Assembly: GCA_001029295.1 (NCBI GenBank)
Contig: LDXJ01000045.1
Coordinates: 1-64,000, forward strand
Source: Peptococcaceae bacterium CEB3
GTDB lineage: Bacteria > Bacillota > Desulfitobacteriia > Desulfitobacteriales > Desulfitobacteriaceae
Length of the DNA: 64,000 bases
Direction: 5' to 3'
The translations under genes were made by a program, and so were the position numbers. Under the pieces are notes generated by a model, which ran no database searches, was not told the origin of the DNA, and saw only the letters and a program-made list of their open reading frames with translations. Positions within the stretch are counted from its first letter, which is position 1, and each line of letters begins with the position of its first letter. Shown piece by piece: positions 1 to 8,421 of the stretch.

Positions 1-455
1 TGACTGCGATTGCCATTCTCTCTGAGATTGGTCCGGACATGTCCGTGTTTCCGTCATCTAAGAATCTTGTTTCCTGGGCTGGATGCTGTCCACGCAATGA
101 TCAGAGTGGAGGAAAAGTAAAATCCACCCGTATATCTCGTGCCGGCTGTTATTTGAAACCTCTTCTTGTTCAGGTTGCAAATGCACTTCTCAAGTCTAAG
201 AAACACCCTGAATTCAAAGAGAAGTATCACAGAATCAAGACCCGCCGGGGTCACAAAAAGGCTATCATCGCTGTCTGCAAGATGCTCTTGACCGCTATCT
301 GGAATATCTTGCATAAGCAGGAGCCATATACCCCCGAAGGCTTTCTGGAGCACCGCCCTGTCAATGAATCTAAGGTTCTGACAAAGGCGCAGGCTCTGGA
401 ACTTCTCAGGAAAAGAGGTTACACAATAACAGACGAATCTCCCGTAATCGCTTAA
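1..455 (+). CDS. IS110-family transposase, C-terminal part (cut by window edge)
   Basis: The frame is open from the window edge, so the N-terminal DEDD/RuvC-like catalytic half lies outside. What remains is the typical IS110 C-terminal Transposase_20 domain: a short segment ending in a GPDMSVF-like stretch, then LVSWAGCCP, a KPLLVQVA helix, the basic KTRRGHKKAIIAVCKMLL segment and a charged tail ending at residue SPVIA. The ATG at 39 is internal and not the true start. IS110 elements lack terminal inverted repeats, so no element end can be drawn after 455. Family assignment is confident; whether the copy is intact cannot be judged here. Confidence 0.88.
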   Translation, partial: TAIAILSEIGPDMSVFPSSKNLVSWAGCCPRNDQSGGKVKSTRISRAGCYLKPLLVQVANALLKSKKHPEFKEKYHRIKTRRGHKKAIIAVCKMLLTAIWNILHKQEPYTPEGFLEHRPVNESKVLTKAQALELLRKRGYTITDESPVIA

Positions 456-529
456 TCTGAAAACTCCCAATGTTATTTTTTCCCATTCGCAAAATGTGAA
501 TGGTTTGTTTGCTGTGCGCTTTTTACTCC

Positions 530-1210
530 CTAGCCACTACCTCTTTGTTTCAAACTTAACACCTCCAATAATCGTTTCTTATACTCTTCCGGCAGAAACT
601 TGTCGGTGATAGCTATCAGAGCTCCTATGATAAAACTGACATAGGGGCTATTGACTGCTTTGGCCAGTTCGGCAGCCTGCAGTGTCATTTCCGCTTCGCT
701 CTGCTTACTTTTCATGAGAGGCAAGAAGATCAGCTTCAACAGGTCTGCTTCGTCCAAAGCTTCGCCTCGTTCGAGCTTGCTCTTGATTCGCTGGTATTCC
801 TTGTCACCATCCATACCCTTCATGTAGACATTGGTGACTTGATAGGTTAAAGATCCTCTCCGCAGAAGATCGGGGGCACTCTCAATCCGTCCTGAATAAA
901 TAACAGCTGTGTTAACTTCCCGATCGTGTCTAGCGACGATTCGGCTTCCATAGAAGGCGACCCGTCTCAACAAGTCTTCCGGCACCGTTGTTTGAAACTC
1001 TAGATGCAATAGGGTCTCGTCTTCCAACAGGAAGACGAAATCCATGCGTTTTTCCTGGGCTTCTACGACCGGCAGGACGGTGGGCATGACATCCTTTATT
1101 TTAGCTGTCTTAAGTCCCAGGACTTCTAAGGTCTTATCCTTAAACATCTCGGCTGTGGCTTTCATGATAATGTCGTTGTTGTGTCCGCTGATCTGGGTTT
1201 CCAGGATCAT
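530..1210 (-). CDS. Rpn-family (PD-(D/E)XK) recombination-promoting nuclease/putative transposase-like protein
   Basis: A protein of 226 residues. The N-terminal third carries a PD-(D/E)XK-like core: MDFVFLLEDETLLHLEFQT, with the D and the E-x-Q of this fold, followed by the RRVAFYGSRI segment common in Rpn/YhgA-like proteins. The C-terminal half is helical, as in family members of Clostridia. Rpn proteins are cytoplasmic DNA endonucleases that promote RecA-independent recombination and are often mislabelled transposases. The start at 1210 follows an AGGAAGG sequence; GTG at 1213 or ATG at 1228 are alternatives. It sits beside the IS110 remnant, consistent with a mobile neighbourhood. Activity is inferred. 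Confidence 0.72.
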   Translation of the reverse strand: MILETQISGHNNDIIMKATAEMFKDKTLEVLGLKTAKIKDVMPTVLPVVEAQEKRMDFVFLLEDETLLHLEFQTTVPEDLLRRVAFYGSRIVARHDREVNTAVIYSGRIESAPDLLRRGSLTYQVTNVYMKGMDGDKEYQRIKSKLERGEALDEADLLKLIFLPLMKSKQSEAEMTLQAAELAKAVNSPYVSFIIGALIAITDKFLPEEYKKRLLEVLSLKQRGSG

Positions 1211-1540
1211 CACCTGCCTTCCTGTCATTATTATACTATAAGGCTGACCCGGAAGCTACAGAGAAAGCATTCAGGAAACTGTTAATTAGATGCCGACAAG
1301 TGTTGGCGTCATTATCTTGATCGACCCGGAAATCGAATTTAAAACACAAGTTTTCAGGGTGTGACGGCTCCGCTGCTCTGACCCCACGCTGTCAAAGGTA
1401 ACGGTCAATGCCTCGTCGATGCGGAAGCCCCAGATGTCAGACGCAGCACTGCCTCATTGCGCAAGTTCTGGAAATTGGTGCAAAGCGCCTGTTTCGTTTT
1501 TGCGAATAAAAAAGATTTGGACGAAACGTGTTGCACATGA
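1211..1540. other. Gene-free stretch
   Basis: No convincing gene, terminator or repeat was found. The minus strand has a short open segment around 1385-1480, but it has no start and no recognisable domain. It may be eroded coding sequence. Confidence 0.4.
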
Positions 1541-2925
1541 TTAGTCTATTGAGTGCGTTTTTAAATCAATTATGATCTTCCCATCGTGGTATTGAATTAG
1601 GCGGCCCGAATCCTCCACCATTACAGAATCATTATCCCCCACCAACCCACCTGTACGAAATGTTGAAAGCAATAGCCCTATCAAGCACATATTTGTTAGT
1701 AAGAATCGTCCTCCATAAGAGATTAATGCAACGTTAACGGGCCGAAGAGCAAAAAGCCTGAATTGGAAACGATAAATGTGAACCATTGGATCGCGAACGT
1801 GAGAATAATTGCCAAGGAAACCAACTGCCCAAGCAAGCTTCTTTGTCTTGTGCCCATAAGGACGGAACGAGTAATAAAGGCCATGAAAATGAGGATTATC
1901 CCGATAAATATAATCCAGCCAAATTTGTAAGTTAGATAGGTTAAGATAAAATCGCTATTGGCTCCGGGCAAAAGGTGGGATAGCGGATATTGCCCATAAC
2001 CGTTCACCGGCAACCCCTCTCCGATCAAGCGGGAATTAGACAGGAACCGTTGGATAACCGTCCCAATATATCCAGAGCTTGTTGGTTCCAGCGATGGATT
2101 AAATACAACTTGCAGTCTTTGCCTGGCATACGGCTGACTTATCAATGTGAAAAACATCATAGATAGAACGATGGCAGAGGAAAGATACAGAATAAGTAAG
2201 GAGTAAAGTTTCCTTACATTAAACCATCCTTTAGCAAGAGCATAGGTCAGAATGGTAAGGCAGGAAAGGCAAATCAGGGCAAGAACGGTCCAGTTATGTG
2301 TGAATAGAGATAAAAGGGCCGGGATTATCGCGGTCGCTCCGCAAAGAATAAGACCGCCATATCCTCTATTTCGTATCCTATAAACCATTCCGGCAAAAAT
2401 TGTGGGAAACAGCAACAACGGAATCGCAGTCAGCCTGGCATATCCCCTGCCGTAAAACCAAGAACCGCCTATTGTCATGGCAATGAGCAGTAAATATATT
2501 ATCCAAGAATACTTCCCCATGATTGTAAAATCCACAAAATACGCGACTAGCAGAACGATAATTGCCAGGCCGGACCATATGACCTGTTTGTAGAACATTT
2601 CCATCCCGTTGTGGATATCCAGTCCAATCATAAACTGTATCGAAAGACCGAACAGGAGCAAAATCGCAGTCATGGCAAGCAGGGGCCAATCCGGCCTGGG
2701 CCGGTGCGTACGGTCAAGCTGCTCTCCGACCACGACGGGATCACTCATTTCCTCTATAGCCTTGCAAATTGCTGTTTCTTCATCAATCCCATCCTTTATC
2801 AAGGCATCCTTTTGGTCGCTTAGGTGGTTCCGGATTTCCTCCAAAACAGGAGCCTGTGCCTTTTTCCAGCGTATTTGTTGGCGGACGGTTTCCAAATACT
2901 CCACCATCTTATCAGGCAGTTGCAA
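1541..2925 (-). pseudogene. FtsW/RodA/SpoVE-like protein with permease-prefix N-terminus, frameshifted
   Basis: Residues 1-80 are a soluble helical prefix (EEIRNHLSDQKDALI, ETAICKAIEEMSDP) as found on permease-prefix proteins paired with PadR regulators. It is followed by many membrane helices ending in the SEDS-type region (GANSDFILTYLTYKFGW). The main frame stops after GFLLFGPLTLH at 1723. The expected next motif, LISYGGRFLLTNMCLIGLLLS, continues at once in another frame that runs to 1541. One missing base near 1727 (the Pro codon of PLISYGG) explains both halves. SEDS proteins polymerise peptidoglycan, but this divergent PadR-linked group has no proven role. The start overlaps the end of the upstream padR-like gene by 14 bp, so the two were co-transcribed. 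It is either a fresh pseudogene or a sequencing error. Confidence 0.8.
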
Positions 2926-3250
2926 AGTCTACACCCCCCAAGACATTATTTACAGCCGCTGTATAAACTCCCCATTCTTCAGCTTTCTCGTGCAAATGTT
3001 TGCGACCTCTTTTGGTGATACTGTAGTACTTTCGTATCCTCGCCTTCTCAGTGACCTTCTCGTAAGAAATAAGCATATTATTTTGTTCCAAGGTGTGAAG
3101 CAATGGATACAAAGTCCCTGCTTTTAACTCAAATACGTTTTTCGACCTTTTACCCAATTCTTCTATCATTTCGTATCCATACATATCGGTTTCCTCCAGC
3201 AGTTTTAGGATAAGCATGGTAGTACTCCCGCTCAGAAGACTTTTATCCAT
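2912..3250 (-). CDS. PadR-family transcriptional regulator
   Basis: A protein of 112 residues with the PadR winged helix: LLSGSTTMLILKLLEE, DMYGYEMIEEL, then LKAGTLYPLLHTLEQNNMLISYE and RKYYSITKRGRKHL. PadR proteins are dimeric repressors released by small molecules or envelope stress. The start at 3250 is fixed by AGGAGG about 8 bp upstream; a longer open frame reaching back to 3352 has no ribosome site and would run through the operator. It overlaps the FtsW-like gene downstream, forming a two-gene operon. A perfect 19-bp inverted repeat just before the start is its likely autoregulatory site. Confidence 0.9.
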   Translation of the reverse strand: MDKSLLSGSTTMLILKLLEETDMYGYEMIEELGKRSKNVFELKAGTLYPLLHTLEQNNMLISYEKVTEKARIRKYYSITKRGRKHLHEKAEEWGVYTAAVNNVLGGVDFATA

Positions 3251-3262
3251 GGTCTGGAACCT

Positions 3263-3312
3263 CCTATATAGCTTATCTATAAAGTAAATTATATATAGAT
3301 AAGCTATATAGG
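3263..3312. promoter_or_regulatory. Long perfect inverted repeat, probable PadR operator
   Basis: Two 19-bp arms (3263-3281 and 3294-3312) are exact reverse complements, centred on an AT-rich 12-bp spacer. Each arm contains TATAGCTTATCTATA. It lies immediately upstream of the padR-like ribosome site, where an autoregulatory operator would be. The arms are longer than a simple PadR half-site, so two dimers may bind. Confidence 0.65.
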
Positions 3313-3684
3313 TCAATAGGTATGGCCACTGTCTTTTTTGCCTGATGGCCAAGTTGTCGCCGACATTACTGTTTATGCCCTCCTATATTATATGACGTAA
3401 AAAAAAGCGCGAAATCTTACGCATGCCAGATAAATCTTTATCATAAATCAATAGTGGAAATTCGAGAGGTGCCATACGGCACCCTCTTCTTAAGGTTTTT
3501 GTGTCGGGGCCTGACCCCCACACAACGGACTTCAACAACTGCTGTCGATCAACCATTGGTAAGCATGGAAGTCCATTAAGGGCTTCTTTTGGTTCGCCTG
3601 AAAAACGGGCATGCGGCAGTGTAGACATGATTGAGATCGGGATCAACCTGTTTCAGTGAAGCCAAAAAAAATTGTTGCACGCGC
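3313..3684. other. Gene-free stretch with one hairpin
   Basis: No credible gene; open frames here have no start signals or domains. A GC-rich imperfect hairpin at about 3464-3487 (AGAGGTGCC / GGCACCCTCT) may be a degenerate terminator. Confidence 0.35.
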
Positions 3685-3737
3685 TTGACAGTAGCAAACC
3701 AGGATGTTATATTGTGCATATTCAATAGTCACAATAT
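3685..3737 (+). promoter_or_regulatory. SigA-type promoter with overlapping operator for the GntR/ABC operon
   Basis: TTGACA at 3685-3690, a 17-bp spacer, and TATATT at 3708-3713. An inverted repeat ATATTGTG (3709-3716) / CACAATAT (3730-3737) with a 13-bp gap overlaps the -10 element and the start point. This suits repression by the GntR-type regulator encoded as the third gene of the operon. Confidence 0.75.
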
Positions 3738-3757
3738 CAACTAAGGGAGGAAACTCA

Positions 3758-4609
3758 ATGGAGCTCTTGTCCGTCCACAACCTAAATAAGAAATACGAAA
3801 AGTTTGCACTCAAAAATGTATCCTTTTCGCTTGAAAAGGGATACATCATGGGCTTTGTCGGCCGTAACGGAGCGGGTAAAACCACAACGCTCAAAACGAT
3901 GCTGAACCTTGTTCATGCGGATGGGGGTACCGTATCTTTTCTGGGAAAAGATTATTTTTCCGACGAACTCGCTTGCAAACAGAAAATCGGCCTTATGTTC
4001 GGAGATATCTTTTATTATCCGAAGCAGAGGCTTAGAACCATCACCAACGTCGTAAAACGTTTTTATAACGAATGGGATGACGCGGCATATGAGGGCTATC
4101 TGGCGAGGTTCGATTTGGACCCCGAGAAAAAAGTTGAGAAGCTGTCTACAGGAATGAAAGTGAAATACTCACTGGCTCTGGCGCTCTCGCATCACGCGCA
4201 GCTGCTCATCCTGGATGAGCCCACGAGCGGTCTCGACCCTGTGTCACGGGACGATATGCTCGAGTTATTTCAAGAACTCATTGAGGGCGGGGAGACAAGC
4301 ATCCTGTTCTCCACCCAGATCACGTCTGATCTCGAAAAATGCGCGGATTTTATTACCTACATTAAAGATGGTGCGATCATCGCCAGCACAGAGAAAGACG
4401 AATTTCTTGATTCCTACAAAATCCTAAAAGGGTCAGGCGAACGGCTTACGAACGATCTGAGGCACAAGCTGATCGGCTGCAAAGAGAATTCTCTTGGGTT
4501 CTCAGGGCTGGTGAAGACGACAGACCTGCGGGGCAGTACCGGCCTTGAAGTATCCGCGGCGGACATCGAATCCATCATGATCTACTATGAAAAGGGGCGT
4601 GCGGAATGA
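3758..4609 (+). CDS. ABC transporter ATP-binding protein (ABC-2 export type)
   Basis: A protein of 283 residues with Walker A GRNGAGKT at 35-42, an LSTGM signature, Walker B LLILDEPTSGLDP and a switch-region Gln (FSTQITSDLEK) where His is usual. It energises the membrane protein encoded next, probably for export or antibiotic/lipid resistance as in the Ytr/Bce-like GntR-controlled systems of Bacillus. The start is the ATG 8 bp after GGGAGG. Its stop overlaps the permease start by 4 bp (ATGA), so translation is coupled. Transcription likely starts from the promoter at 3685-3713. Substrate unknown. Confidence 0.9.
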   Translation: MELLSVHNLNKKYEKFALKNVSFSLEKGYIMGFVGRNGAGKTTTLKTMLNLVHADGGTVSFLGKDYFSDELACKQKIGLMFGDIFYYPKQRLRTITNVVKRFYNEWDDAAYEGYLARFDLDPEKKVEKLSTGMKVKYSLALALSHHAQLLILDEPTSGLDPVSRDDMLELFQELIEGGETSILFSTQITSDLEKCADFITYIKDGAIIASTEKDEFLDSYKILKGSGERLTNDLRHKLIGCKENSLGFSGLVKTTDLRGSTGLEVSAADIESIMIYYEKGRAE

Positions 4610-5244
4610 AAGATTTACTCTACAAGGAATTTAGGCTGTGCTGGCACCCAAATATGTTCCTCTTTCTTCTTTTCGGCACATTTTTGCTGTTCCCGGGCTG
4701 GCCGTTTATTATCACCTTCTTTATCCCTGTTAACAGTCTATTCTTTGTCGACAGGGCCAACCGGGATGTCTTTTTCGCGGCCTTGCTGCCCGTCCGCAAA
4801 AAGGACGTTGTTCTTGCCAAAGTCTGCTTGGTGGCGATCATTGAGCTGTTGCAGATCATCGTCGCGGTCCCTTTCGCGATCATAAACAATGCGGTCTACC
4901 TCAAGGGTAACATGGTCGGGATGAACACTAACTTCGCGTTTTTCGGGCTGGTCTTGATGATGTATGCCATCTTTAACCTTATCTTTCTGCCGGGTTTTTA
5001 TAAAACGGCTTATAAGGTCGGGATGCCGATAATTTTGGCAATTTGTGCGGCCGCGGTTTATGTCACGGCTGTCGATGTGGCGGTTGTAAGCGTTCCGGTC
5101 CTGAGGGTCAAACTGGATGGTTTAGGGGCGAGCCACATGGCTGGCCAACTGCCCGTATTGCTTGCCGGGGTAGTGCTGTTTGCGTTACTGACCTTGCTCG
5201 CTTACAGGATATCCGCGCGTCGTTTTGAAAGGTTGGACCTGTGA
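4606..5244 (+). CDS. ABC-2 type membrane permease
   Basis: A protein of 212 residues, almost entirely hydrophobic, with about six membrane helices and a cytoplasmic N-terminus (MKDLLYKEFRLCW) typical of ABC-2 permeases. A conserved LLPVRKKDVVLAKV loop between helices 2 and 3 probably couples to the ATPase. It starts inside the stop of the ATPase gene and ends 3 bp before the GntR gene, giving a tight ATPase-permease-regulator operon. The transported substrate cannot be read from sequence. Confidence 0.85.
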   Translation: MKDLLYKEFRLCWHPNMFLFLLFGTFLLFPGWPFIITFFIPVNSLFFVDRANRDVFFAALLPVRKKDVVLAKVCLVAIIELLQIIVAVPFAIINNAVYLKGNMVGMNTNFAFFGLVLMMYAIFNLIFLPGFYKTAYKVGMPIILAICAAAVYVTAVDVAVVSVPVLRVKLDGLGASHMAGQLPVLLAGVVLFALLTLLAYRISARRFERLDL

Positions 5245-5247
5245 GCG

Positions 5248-5619
5248 ATGAATATCATCATTTCAAACACATCAGACAAACCGATCTATCAGCAGATATT
5301 TGAGCAGGTTTCCGCTCAGATCGTCAAGGGAGAGCTGGAGCGGGATTTCTGCCTCCCGCCCATCCGCACCGTCGCGAAACAGTTGAGGATTAGTGTGATT
5401 ACGGTGAAAAAGGCCTGGGAGGAGCTCGAACACAGAGGCTTTATCTATACGATGGTGGGTAAGGGCTGCTTTGTTGCGCCCTTGCTGCCAGGCGAGCGCG
5501 CAAGCAAGCGGGATGAGCTTGTCGCCGAGAAACTGAAAAAAGACATTGAATACTATAAGGGCCTTGGGCTTACGCTGCCGGAACTTATCGAGCTTATCCG
5601 CCGCTATTACGGCTCTTAA
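5248..5619 (+). CDS. GntR-family regulator, YtrA subfamily
   Basis: A protein of 123 residues. An N-terminal winged helix (KPIYQQIFEQVSAQIVKGEL, CLPPIRTVAKQLRISVITVKKAWEELEHRGFIYTMVGKGCFV) is followed by a short helical dimerisation tail of about 50 residues instead of a large effector domain, as in YtrA. YtrA proteins repress their own ABC transporter operon. It lies 3 bp after the permease stop with no strong ribosome site, so it relies on coupling. Probable target: the inverted repeat over the promoter at 3709-3737. Confidence 0.9.
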   Translation: MNIIISNTSDKPIYQQIFEQVSAQIVKGELERDFCLPPIRTVAKQLRISVITVKKAWEELEHRGFIYTMVGKGCFVAPLLPGERASKRDELVAEKLKKDIEYYKGLGLTLPELIELIRRYYGS

Positions 5620-5739
5620 GGCCTAACTATAACAACATATTTCAAAGGATACGTCTATACTTTTTTGAAATTGGCTTCCTATTTTTTTGCTAATGCCTTA
5701 TGATAAGCTAACCGATCATGAGAAAGGGGAAATCTAGTC

Positions 5740-6854
5740 GTGGAGCCAAGCAAAGAAAGGCTATTGTATATTGACAACCTGAGACTTTTAATGATCGCCT
5801 TTGTCGTCATGCACCACCTGGCGGTGACGTACAGTGGGGTGGGCAGTTGGTACTATCATGAAAGCAGCCATCTGGGTAAAATATCCGAGCTTTGGTTCGT
5901 ATTTTACCTATCATTTCAACAAGCATATTTCATGGGTCTCCTGTTTATGATTGCCGGGTACTTTGCGGCCGGAAGCTATGACCGCAAAGGCTTCGGCCGG
6001 TTCGTCGGAGGGAGGTTTAAGCGGCTGGTCATACCTTCTCTGATTTATATGGCGGTCATAACCCCGTTCATAGAGTACGCGGAGCTCGGTAAAAAGTGGG
6101 CCGGTTTCAGCCTTCCGGTTTTCTCTCAGGCACCGGGGTGATGTGGTTTGCGGTCGCCCTCTTCATCTTTTCCTTGATTTATGGCTTAGGGCGACTGATT
6201 GCCCGCCGGCCTGCGCCTGTTTCCGGGGGGGAGAGGAACCTTAAGCCCTCAATAGCCAATGCGGCCGGCTTGATTCTGATCATTTCCGCAAGTGCTTTCT
6301 TGATTAGAATTGTTCAGCCTATTGGAACAAATATCCTGAACATGCAACTTTGTTATTTCGCATCATATATCGTCCTTTTCATCGGAGGCATAAAAGCCTA
6401 CAGAAACAACCTGTTCGCCGGGATCGGCTATCAGGCTGGCAAGAAATGGCTTATTTCAGGCATTGTTCTGGGCTTTTTTGTGTGGTTAGCTTGGATACTA
6501 ATATGTGCTGAGAGCGGCAATGTCTCCGCCATTGAAGGTGGATTTACTTGGCAGAGCGCGGGATATTCGGTATGGGAGTCATTTGTGGCGGTTGCCATGA
6601 GTATTGGTCTGATCGGAGTTTTCAGGGAAAAATTCAACTATCAAAATAAGCTGGTCAAAGCTCTCTCGGACAGTGCGTTTACCGTCTATATGTTCCACCC
6701 CCCGATCATTGTTGCGCTTGCTCTCTTATTTAGCCCTGTGCCCTTGTTACCAATAGTCAAATGGCTGTTGCTCTGTGTCATAAGTGTGCCATTATGCTTT
6801 GCAGCCGCACATTTCATCTTGCGGAGGGTACCGTTGCTGAAGAGAGTACTGTGA
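5740..6854 (+). pseudogene. Acyltransferase-3 family membrane protein, frameshifted
   Basis: The first frame (GTG at 5740, after AGAAAGGGGA) encodes the start of an acyltransferase-3 protein: RLLYIDNLRLLMIAFVVMHHLAVTYSG with the His of the family, then GLLFMIAGYF and RFKRLVIPSLIYM. It stops at 6141. The frame overlapping from about 6100 continues with VMWFAVALFIFSLIYGLGR, several helices, and ends FILRRVPLLKRVL. Together they make one protein of about 370 residues with ten helices. A one-base deletion near 6135 would restore it. These enzymes acylate or succinylate surface glycans; the exact substrate is unknown. It is a new pseudogene or an assembly error. Confidence 0.8.
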
Positions 6855-7009
6855 GGCCGGCGTTGACCGCCCCGGGGTCACTCCTGCTCCGATGCCCTCA
6901 TATATTGAAGGCAGGACCCGTTTTAACGGGGTGGGGGAGGAAAGAGCATGTACAGTTATCGCAAACGTCTTTTTTTCCCGTGCATGTGGACCATCCTGGG
7001 GGTTGTCAT

Positions 7010-7230
7010 TATCAACGAATAACAAATATGTGTCGGTACCCAACGCTACTGCGATTTTTTCAATATTGTCAAGCGAAATACTACGCTTTTCACGCTCAAT
7101 TGCACTAATATATGTTCCGGTGTAATCCAGCAATACCTGCAAATTCCTCTTGCGACAAGCAATAGTCCTCGGGAAACAATTTCGGATGGTGGTTTCTAAG
7201 CAATACCTTATCTGCATCACCTTGCTTTTT
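7010..7230 (-). pseudogene. Degraded XRE-type helix-turn-helix regulator
   Basis: One minus-strand frame reads LSQEEFAGIAGLHR and the next frame continues TYISAIEREKRSISLDNIEKIAVALGTD. These are the two halves of an XRE/Cro helix-turn-helix that normally reads LSQEE...GLHRTYIS. A single-base shift lies between them near 7115. The start region and the part after LLF have no recognisable continuation, so the gene is broken. Confidence 0.7.
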
Positions 7231-7280
7231 TACCTGATATCCCCAGGCGATAAACTCCGTATTTGAACCCAGCTAGCGTC

Positions 7281-7415
7281 TCAAATCTTCTTGGACCTTT
7301 TTATTCTCCTCCAAAAATCCTCAAAGAACTCCACGATTTGGACATGACTCGCTGCCCATGCAATCAGAAACATCGCTACTCCATCAGACATTTCGTCGTT
7401 CCCGGCTCCACACAT
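7281..7415 (-). CDS. Possible 44-residue small protein
   Basis: ATG at 7415 to TGA at 7281 encodes 44 residues: an acidic start, one short hydrophobic stretch (VAMFLIAWAA) and a basic tail (RRIKRSKKI), an amphipathic or membrane-seeking profile. No good ribosome site precedes it, and it lies just upstream of the broken XRE regulator on the same strand. It may be a remnant; no family recognised. Confidence 0.25.
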   Translation of the reverse strand: MCGAGNDEMSDGVAMFLIAWAASHVQIVEFFEDFWRRIKRSKKI

Positions 7416-7460
7416 TCGAGATGATAAGGATATTCCTTGTCTCCGGGTATAAAGTTCCGT

Positions 7461-8072
7461 CTATTTCGAATTTAAATGATGGCTGTCGCTTACCAATACT
7501 TTAAGTATACTTTTCAATGACCTCAGATCCTTATTTCGATCATCCGGCTTAATGGAAACACTATACGCTACATTTCCACCTTTAATAGGGATTATGGCCC
7601 AATATTCAATCCACGTCCTTGGATCCTGAGATGCCGCTGGCATGGCTCTTTCCAAGGTGAATAGTTCCCCATTTCCCAAACCTGATTTAATGCCTTCCGA
7701 TTTTATGACGACACTGTGATTAGGAAGGCCAGATCTCGCCGATACCCCATCATACCCCAGGACATCAATCCAGCCGATTTGTTTCCCTTTTTTAAATATT
7801 TCTCCCAAACTTTTCTGAGGAAAAGATATGTTCCAACCCTCTGGTAAATTTCCCGTCAATCTAAATTCTATTGTATCGGGTGTAACTGAGTCAGATGTAA
7901 CCGTACTGAGAATCGCCTTTTTTGATTCTGTTTCTTTATCAGGGATAGAACTTCCAGCGGGATGCGTGCCTGCCTGTTGAGACATCCGGCTTGCTCCACA
8001 CCCTATTAAAGCCGTCAAAACAAGTACTGTCACCATACAGCTTTTTGCCAAAGGGATTAAGTATTTCTTCAC
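7461..8072 (-). CDS. Lipoprotein of unknown function
   Basis: A protein of 203 residues. From GTG at 8072 (9 bp after AAGGAG) it has a lipoprotein signal: KKYLIPLAKSCMVTVLVLTALIGC, with a lipobox-like LIGC at about residues 21-24. A Ser/Thr-rich linker follows, then a beta-rich domain with WNISFPQKS, a GYDG loop, WIEYWAIIP and a C-terminal helix. It is expected on the outer face of the membrane. The EYWxI...AY pattern near the end is shared loosely with the lipoprotein ending at 20544. A longer frame reaching 8141 lacks a ribosome site. Confidence 0.7.
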   Translation of the reverse strand: MKKYLIPLAKSCMVTVLVLTALIGCGASRMSQQAGTHPAGSSIPDKETESKKAILSTVTSDSVTPDTIEFRLTGNLPEGWNISFPQKSLGEIFKKGKQIGWIDVLGYDGVSARSGLPNHSVVIKSEGIKSGLGNGELFTLERAMPAASQDPRTWIEYWAIIPIKGGNVAYSVSIKPDDRNKDLRSLKSILKVLVSDSHHLNSK

Positions 8073-8421
8073 TTCCGGCCACTCCTTGTTCCCTACGTCG
8101 GCATCGCCTGCCGCCTTCTGGAAAAAACATTCACACTTCAAGCTATTCTACGCACTTTGACGTATTCCTGCCGCATTCCACTGGACAAAATTCTTTTTGG
8201 CTTTCATCCCTGATCAATGTTTCCTGCTTCAGGTGCCAAACAAAAGCTTTCCTACCCCGATGCCAGGAGAGCTTTTGCGATTCTTCCCACCTTCCCTCGT
8301 TGTTCCTTACTTTGTGACTATAGTCACTTTGCTCCTATTGCCTTTGCTATATAATGGGTTCAAGAACCACTGCGGACATAATTCGCCGAAGCCATCCGCT
8401 GAGGCCGTGAGGAGGAAGACT
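8073..8421. other. Divergent intergenic region with molybdoenzyme promoter
   Basis: It holds the activator dyad and promoter at 8313-8355 and a leader of about 60 bases. No separate gene was seen; the open frame from 8197 is just an upstream extension of the molybdoenzyme frame. Confidence 0.5.
8313..8355 (+). promoter_or_regulatory. Class II CRP/FNR-type promoter of the molybdoenzyme operon
   Basis: A perfect 14-bp palindrome GTGACTATAGTCAC (8314-8327) sits inside TGTGA-N6-TCACT, the CRP/FNR consensus shape. TATAAT follows at 8350-8355 after 22 nt, and there is no good -35 box. With a start near 8362 the dyad is centred near -41.5, the class II activation position. The same layout recurs at 17986-18028. 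Confidence 0.8.

Noticed and set aside
3383-3646. Minus-strand frame of 87 codons
   Set aside because: No start signal, no domain, unlikely composition.
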